This document shows, one piece after another, positions 42,287-50,018 of a stretch of DNA of 64,000 nucleotides. Location of the stretch: assembly GCA_934539295.1 (NCBI GenBank), contig CAKTCN010000001.1, positions 101,249-165,248 on the forward strand, given 5' to 3'. Numbering within the stretch: position 1 is the stretch's first letter; every line of letters begins with the position of its first letter. The notes beneath the pieces are model-generated. The model searched no databases, was not told the origin of the DNA, and saw only the letters and a program-made list of their open reading frames with translations. The DNA comes from an uncultured Allosphingosinicella sp. (GTDB lineage: Bacteria; Pseudomonadota; Alphaproteobacteria; Sphingomonadales; Sphingomonadaceae). Position numbers and translations under genes: made by a program.

Positions 42287-42850
42287 ATGATCACGCGAAT
42301 TCGCGAGGTGCGGCGGGCCAAGAAGATGACGTTGCAGGACGTCGCCGACCGCTGCGTGCCGCCGACCACGCCGCAGACGGTGGGACGGCTGGAGATGGGC
42401 ACGCGCACCGTGTCGGTCGGCTGGCTGAACCGTATCGCCAAGGCGCTGGGCGTGGAGGCGGCGGACCTGGTGACGCTGCCCGAACGGTCGGACGTTCCCG
42501 TGGCGGCGCTGCTGGGCGCGGACGGGGCCAGGGCGCCGCGGCGCGAGGCGGTGGTGCTGCCGCCCCAGGCCGAGCCGGGGCTGGTGGCGGTGACGGTCGA
42601 GAGCGGGATCGGCGATTATCGCAGCGGCGACGAGATCTGGCTGGACCGGCTGGGGCCGGAGGCGTTCGGCAAGGCGATGAACCGGGACGTGCTGGTGCCG
42701 CGTCCGGCGGGCCGGTTCCTGTTCGGGCGGCTGATCGGGCGCGAGGGCGGCAAGCTGCAGGTGCTGCCGCTGGGCGCGGGCGGGCGGCAGACGGTGGTGA
42801 GCGATCCGCCATGGGTGGCGGTCGCGGCGCGGCTGATCCGGCGCTTGTAA
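42287..42850 (+). CDS. XRE-family transcriptional regulator
   Basis: 187 residues. N-terminal Cro/C1 helix-turn-helix: MITRIREVRRAKKMTLQDVADR, TTPQTVGRLEMGTRTVSVGWLNRIAKAL (about 1-60). The C-terminal part (VAVTVESGIGDYRSGDEIWL, RDVLVPRPAGRFLFGRLIGR) has the beta-rich look of a S24/LexA-like dimerisation domain, without an obvious Ser-Lys protease pair. ATG at 42287 directly precedes the HTH; the upstream in-frame start adds only ten residues. A candidate regulator of the adjacent GTA cluster. Confidence 0.82.
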   Translation: MITRIREVRRAKKMTLQDVADRCVPPTTPQTVGRLEMGTRTVSVGWLNRIAKALGVEAADLVTLPERSDVPVAALLGADGARAPRREAVVLPPQAEPGLVAVTVESGIGDYRSGDEIWLDRLGPEAFGKAMNRDVLVPRPAGRFLFGRLIGREGGKLQVLPLGAGGRQTVVSDPPWVAVAARLIRRL

Positions 42851-42893
42851 GCGGCAAGGGCAACCCGGCGCGAGGTTCTTCGTTGCCTTTGTC

Positions 42894-43169
42894 ATGATCT
42901 CCGATGAAGAAGCCGTGGTCATCCGGGCCGAAGTGGTCGCGCTGCAGGCGGTGATGATGGCCGTGTTCCGGCGGCTCGCCACCGACCGGCCGGAAATGGG
43001 CGCGACCTTGTGCAAGGCGTTCGATGACGCGGAGACGATATTGTCGGGGGTGGCGGTCCGGATCGGGCTCGACGCCCCGCTCGAATCCACGATGGGCGCG
43101 CTGCGCGTGATCGAGGAGATGCGTGCCGGTGTGATACGCGACGAAAGCGTCTGCGCCCGGCGCGGGTGA
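42894..43169 (+). CDS. Small helical hypothetical protein
   Basis: 91 residues, mainly amphipathic helices (EEAVVIRAEVVALQAVMMAVFRRL, ALRVIEEMRAGVIRDESV). Not recognised. No good ribosome site precedes the ATG, so it is moderately supported. Same strand as the XRE gene, 43 bases after it. Confidence 0.55.
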   Translation: MISDEEAVVIRAEVVALQAVMMAVFRRLATDRPEMGATLCKAFDDAETILSGVAVRIGLDAPLESTMGALRVIEEMRAGVIRDESVCARRG

Positions 43170-43339
43170 AGGCGCGAAAAGGGCCGCCGTTCGGCGGTCT
43201 GCCGACCGGCAAAGGCGGCCTGCACATTCGTCGAAAAGGGCGATGCCTTGGTCGAAGGCGCGTCGCGGCGGCTGTATTGCGGATCTATAACAGCTCCATC
43301 AACGACGGGCATCGGGCACGTCGCGATCGAGGGAGTGAG

Positions 43340-43618
43340 ATGATGCGCAAGAGCTGGATTTCCGCCGCGGCCGTGGTCGTGGCGATGGCCGTGACCACCC
43401 CGGCGATGGCCGAGAAGGCTGCGGAGAAGGGCAAGAGCCTGGGCGTGGCCAGCGCGGCGGCAGCGACGCAGGCCGGCACTGCGGCCAAGCCCACCAAATA
43501 TTGCATGAACACCGAGGCGACCGGCAGCCGCATGCTGCGCAAGTCGTGCCAGACGGCCGAGCAATGGGCAGCCCAGGGCGTCGACCTGGAGCGCGAACTG
43601 AAGCGGAGCCGCCGTTGA
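43340..43618 (+). CDS. Small secreted protein with C-x(n)-TGSR-x(n)-C-xT motif
   Basis: 92 residues. Signal peptide (about 1-25, MAVTTPAMA). The C-terminal module YCMNTEATGSRMLRKSCQTAEQW has two Cys around a TGSR motif; the same layout (ICKKEMQSGSRVSGKRVCLT) occurs in the minus-strand gene at 50019-50249, so the two are paralogues. Likely periplasmic with one disulfide. Adjacent ATGs at 43340 and 43343. Lies immediately before the GTA promoter-like element. Confidence 0.68.
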   Translation: MMRKSWISAAAVVVAMAVTTPAMAEKAAEKGKSLGVASAAAATQAGTAAKPTKYCMNTEATGSRMLRKSCQTAEQWAAQGVDLERELKRSRR

Positions 43619-43631
43619 TCCAGATGGGTTC

Positions 43632-43667
43632 ATAATGCTTGACAGCGTCGCGCTGATCGGGTAACAG
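43632..43667 (+). promoter_or_regulatory. Promoter/operator element P1 before the GTA cluster
   Basis: ATAATGCT, then TTGACA (43639-43644) with the inverted repeat CAGCG-TCG-CGCTG (43643-43655), and a TAACAG -10 at 43662-43667 after 17 bases. A near copy (P2) lies at 47139. The symmetric core overlapping the -35 suggests a regulator site. Confidence 0.5.
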
Positions 43668-43691
43668 GGACCAGGATCGGGAAGAAACATC

Positions 43692-43727
43692 AAGGGCGTC
43701 CGGGCAGTGCCGGGGCGCCCTTTCTTC
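43692..43727 (+). terminator. Intrinsic-terminator-like hairpin before GTA g1
   Basis: AAGGGCG (43692-43698) pairs with CGCCCTT (43716-43722), with inner CCGG/CCGG pairing, followed by TTTCTT. Lies between P1 and the small terminase gene. Confidence 0.5.
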
Positions 43728-43775
43728 GTGGTCGCGGAGGCGATCGCGCGCGTGAGCGGGTGGGTGGCGGTGTCG

Positions 43776-43794
43776 AAAGGCGCCGCCTTTTTTT
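43776..43794 (+). terminator. Second terminator-like hairpin before GTA g1
   Basis: AAAGGC-GCC-GCCTTT (43776-43790) running into seven T (43788-43794), directly before the GGGGAGGCGGG ribosome site of the ATG at 43811. Confidence 0.5.
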
Positions 43795-43810
43795 GTTGGG
43801 GAGGCGGGAC

Positions 43811-44341
43811 ATGGCGAGGAAAGCCACGGGCAGAGGAAAGCGCAAGGCAAGTCGGCGGGCGCCGGCATGGACGGAGGCGCGGCGGCAGGCGTTCCTGGAG
43901 GCGCTGGCGAACAGCTGCAACGTCAGCAAAGCGTGCCAGGAGGTGGGGATGCACACGGGATCCGTCTATCGCGAGCGGCAGGCCAATGCGGCCTTTCGCG
44001 CAGGCTGGGCCCAGGCGCTGAGCGAGGGTTATGCGCGGCTGGAACTGATGCTGCTGCGCCGTGCGCTGGACGGCACGGTCAAGGAAGTGCGGCGCGGGGA
44101 CGGCGTGACGGAAAAGGTTGTCGAATATTGCGATCGCCTGGCGCTCCAGCTGTTGAAGCAGCACAAGGATGCGGCGGAGCGATACCAGGCGGCCGAGGCG
44201 CGGCCGGACGAGGACGTCGCGGGCGTGCGGTCGCGGATCGCGCGCAAGCTGGACGGCGTGCGGCGCCGGCTAGGGCTGGAGGATGATGGCGGCGACAAGG
44301 ACGGGGATGAAGGCGGGGAGGACGTGCCATGCCCCGCATGA
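43811..44341 (+). CDS. GTA small terminase-like protein (g1)
   Basis: 176 residues. Basic N-terminus (MARKATGRGKRKASRRAP), helix-turn-helix FLEALANSCNVSKACQEVGMHTGSVYRER, then YARLELMLLRRALDG and a long charged C-terminal helix ending DDGGDKDGDEGGED. Terminase small subunits recognise DNA and regulate the packaging ATPase; in GTAs the host genome is packaged. ATG at 43811 has GGGGAGGCGGG; an in-frame ATG at 43760 lies inside the hairpin region. Overlaps the large-terminase gene by 13 nt. Confidence 0.82.
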   Translation: MARKATGRGKRKASRRAPAWTEARRQAFLEALANSCNVSKACQEVGMHTGSVYRERQANAAFRAGWAQALSEGYARLELMLLRRALDGTVKEVRRGDGVTEKVVEYCDRLALQLLKQHKDAAERYQAAEARPDEDVAGVRSRIARKLDGVRRRLGLEDDGGDKDGDEGGEDVPCPA

Positions 44342-45684
44342 TGAGCATGAGCCCGGCGGGCATGCGCGGGTTGGTGGAAAGGCTTGCCGCGCTGCCGGCC
44401 GAGGAGCGGACGCGGCTGATCGCCAGCATGACGGTGGATGACCTGGAAAAGCTGGACCGGGCGTTCGAGGCATGGGCGCACCCGGCGCAGCGGCCGCCGG
44501 AGGGGAATTGGCGCGTGTGGCTGATCCAGGCGGGGCGCGGCTTCGGCAAGACGCGGGCGGGGGCGGAATGGGTGCTGCGCCTTGCCACCGTGCCGGGAAG
44601 GCCGGTGCGGATCGCGCTGGTGGGCGCGACGGCCGACGAGGTCCGTAGCGTCATGGTGGAAGGGGAGAGCGGCATCCTGGCCAGCGCGCGGGGGCGGCCG
44701 CGGCCGAAATGGGAGCCGAGCCTGGGGCGGCTGACCTGGCCCAACGGCAGCATGGCGTTCGTGCATTCGGCCGAGAATCCGGACGGGCTGCGCGGGCCGC
44801 AGCATCATCATGCCTGGTGCGACGAGGTCGCCAAATGGTCGCATGCCGAGGAGACTTGGAACAACCTGCAGATGGGCATGCGACTGGGCGAGGCACCGCG
44901 CACGATGGTCACGACCACGCCGCGGCCGGTGCCGATCATGCGGCGGCTGGCGGCGATGCAGGATGCGGTGGTGACGCGCGGCACGACGGCGGAGAATGTG
45001 ACACTGCCGCCCGCCTTCCTGGCGGCGATGGAGGCGGATTATGGCGCGACGCGGCTGGCGCGGCAGGAATTGGGCGGCGAGTTGATCGACGAGGTCCAGG
45101 GCGCACTGTGGAGCCGTGACCTGATCGAGCGAAGCCGCGCCTCCGCCGAGCCGGCGGGCGACGTGGAGCGCGACTATGCGCGGGTGGTGATCGGGGTCGA
45201 TCCGCCGGCAAGCAGCGGCGGCGATGCCTGCGGGATCGTGGCCGTGGGGCTGGGGCATGACGGCGTCGGCTATGTGATCGGGGATCATAGCGTCGCGGGC
45301 GTGTCGCCCGAAGGGTGGGCGAGCCGGGTGGCGGCCGCGGCCGAGGCGCACCGCGCGGACCTGGTGGTGGCGGAAAAGAATATGGGCGGGGACATGGTCG
45401 AAGCCGTGCTGCGCAGCGCCGACATCGCCCTGCCGGTGCGCGGCGCGCATGCGGGCAAGGGCAAGTGCGCGCGGGCGGAGCCCGTGTCGCTGCTGTTCGA
45501 ACGGGGCAAGGCGCGGCTGGCCGGGTGCTTCCCGGAACTGGAGGACGAGATGGCCGGCATGGTGATGGGCGGACCCTATCAAGGGCCGGGACGCAGCCCC
45601 GATCGCGCCGACGCCATGGTGTGGGCGATGAGCGAGGTTATGATCGGCCATGCGCGGGCGCAGCCGCGGGTGCGATTGCTATAG
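44329..45684 (+). CDS. GTA large terminase (g2)
   Basis: 451 residues. ATPase: Walker A IQAGRGFGKTRAG (66-78, key AGRGFGKT), Walker B region HHHAWCDEVAKW, coupling TTTPRPVPIM. Nuclease: VIGVDPPASSGGD, VVAEKNMGGDMV and RSPDRADAMVWA, which supply the metal-binding acidic residues. Cuts and drives DNA into the capsid. The gene continues intact to the stop at 45684, where the glycolipid-binding gene on the other strand overlaps by 6 nt. Confidence 0.94.
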   Translation: MPRMMSMSPAGMRGLVERLAALPAEERTRLIASMTVDDLEKLDRAFEAWAHPAQRPPEGNWRVWLIQAGRGFGKTRAGAEWVLRLATVPGRPVRIALVGATADEVRSVMVEGESGILASARGRPRPKWEPSLGRLTWPNGSMAFVHSAENPDGLRGPQHHHAWCDEVAKWSHAEETWNNLQMGMRLGEAPRTMVTTTPRPVPIMRRLAAMQDAVVTRGTTAENVTLPPAFLAAMEADYGATRLARQELGGELIDEVQGALWSRDLIERSRASAEPAGDVERDYARVVIGVDPPASSGGDACGIVAVGLGHDGVGYVIGDHSVAGVSPEGWASRVAAAAEAHRADLVVAEKNMGGDMVEAVLRSADIALPVRGAHAGKGKCARAEPVSLLFERGKARLAGCFPELEDEMAGMVMGGPYQGPGRSPDRADAMVWAMSEVMIGHARAQPRVRLL

Positions 45685-46239
45685 CGGCAGGCCGGCCTCC
45701 ATCTCCCACAGGTCGGGATAAAGGCTGACGAAGCCGTTGGCGGCGAGGCGGAGCGTGGCGCGATAGGGACCCTGCGGCGAGTCATAGTCGTAGGCGTCGG
45801 CAGCAGTGCGGCGGTAGATCTGGGGCAAGGGGGTCAGCGTGGCTTCGTTCACGTCGATCCAGGCGACGGTGATGCGGCCGGTCTGCCCTACGTCCAGCGC
45901 CATGCGCCGCAGTTGCGGGTAGTTGGTCGCGGGCGTGAAGCCGAAATCGAGATCGACGAGGCCGTCCACCGCGGGCTGAGCCATGCCGTTCAGCGTCCAG
46001 CGCTGCCCATGGCGTTCGATATGCACGCTGATCGGCCGGGCGCCGACGAAGCCGTCGATCGTGCCGGTGGTGGCCGACCAGTCGGGGGCGATGTCGAGCG
46101 CGTAGCGGATGGAGGCGGGTTCACCGTCCAGGAGGTAGATGGCACTGCCTTCCAGCCGGTAGCCGTCGGGCGTTTCGGCCAGCGCGGCGGCGTCGCGGCC
46201 GGACGTATAAAGTGCCTTCCAGAACGCGATGCTTGCCAT
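45679..46239 (-). CDS. Putative glycolipid-binding protein (DUF1089 family)
   Basis: 186 residues: GYRLEGSAIYLLDGEPASIRYALDIAPDW, RPISVHIERHGQRWTLNG, GLVDLDFGFTPATNYPQLRRM and PLPQIYRRTAADAYDYDSP match the putative glycolipid-binding (Glycolipid_bind) family found in many bacteria. Cytoplasmic, function poorly known. ATG at 46239. It is the first opposite-strand gene inside the GTA cluster and probably an independent insertion. Confidence 0.8.
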   Translation of the reverse strand: MASIAFWKALYTSGRDAAALAETPDGYRLEGSAIYLLDGEPASIRYALDIAPDWSATTGTIDGFVGARPISVHIERHGQRWTLNGMAQPAVDGLVDLDFGFTPATNYPQLRRMALDVGQTGRITVAWIDVNEATLTPLPQIYRRTAADAYDYDSPQGPYRATLRLAANGFVSLYPDLWEMEAGLPL

Positions 46240-46431
46240 GGCCTGCTCCACGAGGGCGGGCGGATGGCATAGCATGGTTGCGGGGGCGGACCAAAGGCCG
46301 TGCAGCGGCGAAGCCGGGCCCGTGCGAGGCGCGGCGGCGATGAACCGGCAGTGACCGGACGGTTCATGGCGCGATCAGGGGCGGGGTGGCTAAGGCGCTC
46401 TATTCACGGGCTTTCGTGTGAGGTGGACGGC

Positions 46432-46662
46432 ATGCGTTACCATTTCCATGTGGTTGCCGGCGGCGAGGTGATGCTGGACGAGGAAGGCTGCGAGATGGCC
46501 GAAGCGGACCTGCGGGCCTTCGCGCTGCAGGGCGCGCGGTCGTTGATCATGGCAGACGTGCGGGCGGGCACGCTCGACCTTTCGGGGCGGATCGACGTGG
46601 TCGACGAATATGGCCGCCAGGTCATGGTGCTGCCGTTCCGGGACGCGGTGGAATTGCGCTAG
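46432..46662 (+). CDS. DUF6894-type small protein
   Basis: 76 residues: MRYHFHVVAGGEVMLDEEGCEM, LRAFALQGARSLIMADVRAGTLDLSGRIDVVDEYG. The pattern (Tyr-His-Phe start, D-x2-G, A-x3-A-R-x-L-I, G-x-I-x-V-x-D-x2-G) is the DUF6894 family, common in alphaproteobacteria; function unknown. ATG at 46432 follows AGGTGGA; the longer frame upstream is filler. Confidence 0.78.
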   Translation: MRYHFHVVAGGEVMLDEEGCEMAEADLRAFALQGARSLIMADVRAGTLDLSGRIDVVDEYGRQVMVLPFRDAVELR

Positions 46663-46709
46663 CGTCGGCGCCACGACTGATCTAGCATCGGCGGTTAAAG
46701 GGGGTGGCC

Positions 46710-47102
46710 ATGAGTTTATCCACTATCGCGGGCGCGTTGCTGCTGTTGGGGGCTCCGGCCGTGCCCAATACGCCCGTCGTCACGGCGCCGATCGTGGCGG
46801 TTACGCCGCCAGTCCCACGAAGGCCGCTTGAGCGTCTGTTCTCGCCCATGGACTATCCCGCGGCGGCGCAGGAGACCGGAGCGCAGGGGCGCGTCGATGT
46901 GGCAATGCTGATCTCGCCCGCGGGCCGCGTTGCCGGGTGCGTTATCAAGAGTTCGAGCGGTTCGAGCCCGCTTGATGCCGCCACCTGCCGGATCCTGCGA
47001 TCGCGCGCGCAATTCAAGCCAGCACGCGACGGAGACGGGCAGGCGACTATGGGCGTCTTCGCCTTTTCCAAGACGTGGAAGGCGCCTGCGGGCGAAAATT
47101 AG
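46710..47102 (+). CDS. TonB C-terminal-domain protein
   Basis: 130 residues. A short signal or anchor helix (about 5-22) is followed by a Pro-rich stretch (NTPVVTAPIVAVTPPVPRR) and a TonB-C-like fold: YPAAAQETGAQGRVDVAMLISPAGRVAGCVIKSSSGSSPLDAATCRILRSRAQFKPAR, the last Cys residues likely paired. Without the usual long periplasmic rod, so probably a short energy-transducer relative or secreted TonB-fold protein. Starts at ATG 46710 behind GGGGGTGGCC. Confidence 0.75.
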   Translation: MSLSTIAGALLLLGAPAVPNTPVVTAPIVAVTPPVPRRPLERLFSPMDYPAAAQETGAQGRVDVAMLISPAGRVAGCVIKSSSGSSPLDAATCRILRSRAQFKPARDGDGQATMGVFAFSKTWKAPAGEN

Positions 47103-47138
47103 ACGCAAACACTCAGCCTCAGACGCGAACCAAATGGG

Positions 47139-47170
47139 ATAATGCTATTGACAGCGTCACGCTGTTATGG
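47139..47170 (+). promoter_or_regulatory. Promoter/operator element P2, copy of P1
   Basis: ATAATGCT (47139-47146), TTGACA (47148-47153) and CAGCG-TCA-CGCTG (47152-47164) repeat the P1 layout with one base change in the symmetric core. The -10 is less clear (CACAAG at the 17-base spacing). Confidence 0.45.
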
Positions 47171-47449
47171 CACAAGCGAGTCACGCTGGTGAATTGCGCC
47201 GGGGCGGGGGCAGCGATGTTTCGGATCGGCGAAGTGGTAAGACGCGGCTGGTTCGACAGCCGGGTGCAGGTGATCGGCGCGTCTAGGTGCTGGATTTCTG
47301 ACGTAATAGGCTTCCGTCGGCAGCGCGCCCTAGGGCGGCGTGCGGGAAGTGGCCTAACAGGTGATATTGAAGGTCATCCGGTCGGAAGTCCGCGTCCGGG
47401 CGGCGCCACCCATATTTGCACGAACCTTATAGTGCTGCTGACCCGTGGG

Positions 47450-47623
47450 TTAGTCTCGTGCGTCGCATGCCGGGCACAGGCTGAACCCTGCGGTCACCAT
47501 GCCCGTGTTCGCCATGAATGGATTGTGACAGTAGGAGCAGATGACGGTCGGCTTGTCTCGCGAGATTGATGAACCCCGCGGGCGACGCGTGGGAACAGGC
47601 TTAAGATTGCGCTCTCCGTCCAT
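47450..47623 (-). CDS. Small zinc-finger (CxxC-CxxC) protein, 57 aa
   Basis: MDGERNLKPVPTRRPRGSSI at the start, then VICSYCHNPF and FSLCPACDARD: two CxxC pairs 17 residues apart, a compact zinc-ribbon arrangement, after a basic tail. Too regular to be chance in a short frame. Function unknown; DNA/RNA binding is an inference. ATG at 47623, stop TAA at 47450-47452. A weak ribosome site (CGGAA). Lies opposite to GTA transcription. Confidence 0.65.
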   Translation of the reverse strand: MDGERNLKPVPTRRPRGSSISRDKPTVICSYCHNPFMANTGMVTAGFSLCPACDARD

Positions 47624-47792
47624 GGTTCCGGGCTAATACGGAAGGACTAACGGGTTCTTAATAGAGCGAATTGCGCGGCTTCGGAGACGAGATTTCTTGA
47701 TGGCGTGCCTCAATCCTCGGTTCTCCCTTCTGAGAATGGAGAGTGGATAGGGCGATCTAGCGAGGGGTGAGATCATGAGATGGTTCGGTCGT

Positions 47793-47824
47793 AAGGCCGC
47801 GTCCGGTGGGGCGCGGCCTTTTTT
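47793..47824 (+). terminator. Terminator-like hairpin in the portal 5' coding sequence
   Basis: AAGGCCGCG (47793-47801) pairs perfectly with CGCGGCCTT (47812-47820), followed by TTTTTT (47819-47824). It lies in codons 7-17 of the portal frame. Confidence 0.55.
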
Positions 47825-47984
47825 GTTGCGTGGGTGGTCCGCAGGCTCGGCGGACGTGCCGCGGGGATATGAGGCGCAGGTTCGGGAGGCGTATCTTTCC
47901 AACCCCGTGGCGCAGCGGGCGGTGCGGATGGTGGCGGAGGCCTGTTCGGGAGCAGTGGTCTATGACCTTGGCGGAGGGGCTTCG

Positions 47985-48060
47985 GCCCTTCGAGACGGGG
48001 CTTTGGTCCTTCGAGACGGGCCTTCGACAAGCTCAGTCCCTCCTCAGGATGAGCGGGGAG
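47985..48060. repeat. Dispersed TCGA-rich repeat cluster (family A) inside the portal gene
   Basis: CCTTCGAGACGGGGCTTTGG, CCTTCGAGACGGGCCTTCG and ACAAGCTCAGTCCCTCCTCA follow one another. The unit repeats CCTTCGAGACGGG and is translated in frame. Confidence 0.6.
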
Positions 48061-49039
48061 GGGGAGTGTCCGGAAGCGAGCGGGGAAGTGGAGCCTCCGC
48101 GAGAGAGCGGGAAAGGGCGGTTTCCGGAGGAGAGCGGCGGGAGGTGGTGCCGGGCCTGGTGACGCCGGCGCTTCTCGAAACGGTGACGACGCAGTTGCTG
48201 CTGCATGGCAATGCGTTCGTGCAGCTGATCTGCGGCGGCGACGGGTTGCCGGGGAATTGTTCGCGCTGCGGCCGGAGCGGGTGAAGGTGGAGGCGGATGC
48301 GGGCGGGTGGCCTGCCGCTTATGTCTACAAGGCGGGTGCGTCGAGGAGCCGGATCGCGGCGCGGGACGGGATGGGACGGCCGGGGCTAGTGCATGTGCGC
48401 TCGGCCCATCCGCTGGACGACCATTATGGACTGGGGTGCCTGGGTGCGGCGGCAGGGGCGGTGGCGATCCACAATGCGGCGACGCGGTGGAACAAGGCCT
48501 TGCTCGACAATGCGGCGCGGCCTTCGGGGGCGTTGCTGTTCGATCCGGGCGACGGGAGTGTCTTGAGCGAGGCGCAATATGCCAAGCTGCGCGACGAATT
48601 GGAGTTGACGTTCCAGGGGGCGGCCAATGCCGGGCGGCCGATGCTGCTGGAAGGCGGATTGAAATGGCAGGCGATGAGCATGACGCCGGCCGACATGGAC
48701 TTCGTGGGGCTGAAGGCCGCGGCGGCGCGCGAGATCGCGCTGGCGTTTGGGGTGCCGCCGATGCTGATCGGACTGCTGGGGGATGCGACCTATGCCAATT
48801 ATCGGGAGGCGAACCGGGCGCTTTGGCGGTTGACGGTGCTGCCGATGTGCGAGCGGATATTGGGGGCGCTGTCGGCGGGGCTTTCGGCGTGGTGGCCTGG
48901 GCTCAAGCTGGCGGTCGATGTGGACCAGGTGACGGCGCTGGCCGAGGATCGCGAGGCGCTTTGGCGGCAGGTGGGGGCGGCGGCGTTCCTGTCTGACGCG
49001 GAGAAGCGCGAGATGCTGGGGTTCGAGAGAAGGATCTGA

Positions 49040-49236
49040 TCACGCGAAGGCGCGAAGGCGCGAAGAAGAAGGTTAGGGTTCGCGCAGAGGCGCAGAGGCG
49101 CGGAGGGGCTGCGGTGGGTGGCTTGAGTGGTGGCAATGGAGGATCGATTGGCGGGCTTTGCCCGCGTTTTTCGTTTCTCCGCGTCTCTGCGTCTCTGCGC
49201 GAGCTCTTCTCTTCGCGGCTTCGCGCCGTCGCGTGA
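49040..49236. repeat. Long imperfect inverted-repeat element 1 between portal and DUF6127 genes
   Basis: Left arm 49040-49105 (TCACGCGAAGGCGCGAAGGC ... CGCAGAGGCGCAGAGGCGCG) pairs with right arm 49176-49236 read in reverse (TCACGCGACGGCGCGAAG ... CGCAGAGACGCAGAGACGCG) at about 85% by eye. A terminator hairpin sits near the apex. A relative occupies 55608-55766. Confidence 0.7.
49151..49171 (+). terminator. Terminator at the apex of inverted-repeat element 1
   Basis: GCGGGC-TTT-GCCCGC followed by GTTTTT. Confidence 0.65.
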
Positions 49237-49253
49237 AATAGTGGGAGGCGATC

Positions 49254-49562
49254 ATGGCGGATGTGGCGATGTTGGCGGCCTTGTTGCGGCAGGCCGAGGG
49301 CGAGGGTGCGGGCGTGGCGACGTTGAAGGCGCTGGCCGAGGAAGCGAGCGACGCGGGCGCGGAGCGGGCGCTGGGGCGGCTGGGGCTGGACGGGGCGGAG
49401 GCGCGGCGGGACATGGACGAACTGCGCGAGCTGCTGCGGGCATGGCGCGACGCCAAGAAGACGGCGCGCAATGCGGTGGTCGCATGGTGCGTGCGGATCG
49501 TGCTGGCGCTGGTGGTGCTGGGGATGAGCGTTCGGCTTGGGCTGCTGGAGATGGTGCGGTGA
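49254..49562 (+). CDS. GTA-associated small membrane protein (DUF6127-like)
   Basis: 102 residues. Amphipathic helices with MLAALLRQAEGEGAGVATLKALAEE, RRDMDELRELLRAWRDAKK, then one membrane helix VRIVLALVVLGMSVRLGLLEM at the C-terminus. I recall this type beside the GTA portal in sphingomonads (DUF6127); position equals RcGTA g3.5. Function unknown. GTGA overlap couples it to the protease gene. GGGAGG lies before the ATG. Confidence 0.7.
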   Translation: MADVAMLAALLRQAEGEGAGVATLKALAEEASDAGAERALGRLGLDGAEARRDMDELRELLRAWRDAKKTARNAVVAWCVRIVLALVVLGMSVRLGLLEMVR

Positions 49563-50005
49563 GCGACGGGCAGCTGCGCGCGCCGACTTCGCGCGGGACC
49601 AGCGAGGATTTGGCGCGGCGTCCGGTTAGGTTCGCGGGCTATGCGGCCGTGTTCGGGCGCGTGGATCGCGGCGGCGACGTGGTGCGATGCGGGGCGTTTG
49701 CGCGGTCGTTGCGGCGAGGCGCGGCGGTGCCGCTATTGTGGGAGCATGACGGGCGGCGGCGGATCGGGCGGGTCGAGTATCTGCGCGAGGACCGGCGCGG
49801 GCTGCGGGTGATCGGGCGGGTGATGGACGCCCAGGCCGCGGCGCTGCTGCGCGGCGGAGACGTGTCGGGCCTGAGCTTCGGCTACCGCGTGCGGACGGCG
49901 CGAGGGCAGGCGCCACGGGAGATCGGAGAATTGGAGTTGGTGGAGGTGAGCCTGGTAGCGCGGCCGATGCAACCCGCGGCGCGGGTGCATGCGATCGCAA
50001 ACTGA
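49559..50005 (+). CDS. GTA prohead protease, HK97 family (g4)
   Basis: 148 residues. FAGYAAVFGRVDRGGDVVRCGAF, catalytic His63 in PLLWEHD, Ser106 in GLSFGYR, and ELELVEVSLVARPM with a conserved Glu. Processes the capsid protein's N-terminus during head maturation. GTG start overlapping the upstream stop. The gene ends at 50005, 14 nt before the minus-strand gene's stop. Confidence 0.88.
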   Translation: MSDGQLRAPTSRGTSEDLARRPVRFAGYAAVFGRVDRGGDVVRCGAFARSLRRGAAVPLLWEHDGRRRIGRVEYLREDRRGLRVIGRVMDAQAAALLRGGDVSGLSFGYRVRTARGQAPREIGELELVEVSLVARPMQPAARVHAIAN

Positions 50006-50018
50006 GCCGCGGTGGTCC

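Larger units (their letters stand above)
47103..47774. other. Region between the TonB-like gene and the GTA portal gene
   Basis: 672 bases holding P2 (47139-47170) and one small minus-strand gene (47450-47623). A plus-strand open frame reaching 47569 encodes no recognised sequence and has strange composition. Lower GC than the GTA genes around it. From 47640 to 47760 nothing is recognised except a good ribosome site (GAGGGGTGAG) for the portal start. Confidence 0.6.
47775..49039 (+). pseudogene. GTA portal protein (g3), frameshifted and carrying an in-frame repeat insert
   Basis: Frame 1 (47775-48254) encodes MRWFGRKAASGGARPFLLRG, EAYLSNPVAQRAVRMVAEACSG and ...LLETVTTQLLLHGNAFVQLICGGDGLPG; it then derails. 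From 48257 the second frame gives FALRPERVKVEADAGGWPA, GAVAIHNAATRWNKALL, MLLEGGLKWQAMSMTPADMD and LAFGVPPMLIGLLGDATYANY, an intact HK97-type portal. One extra G in the GGGG at 48251-48254 would restore LPGELFALRPERV, so a single base is missing. Residues about 70-122 are Gly/Ser/Glu/Arg-rich and derive from the repeat at 47985-48140. Sequencing error versus true loss cannot be settled here. Confidence 0.88.

Noticed and set aside
41636..44164. 842-codon minus-strand frame spanning the XRE and g1 genes
   Set aside because: Antisense to several real genes and without a protein-like composition.
47075..47569. Plus-strand frame in the gap before the portal
   Set aside because: No family, odd composition, overlaps the TonB-like gene end and P2; the minus-strand zinc-finger gene in the same place is more convincing.
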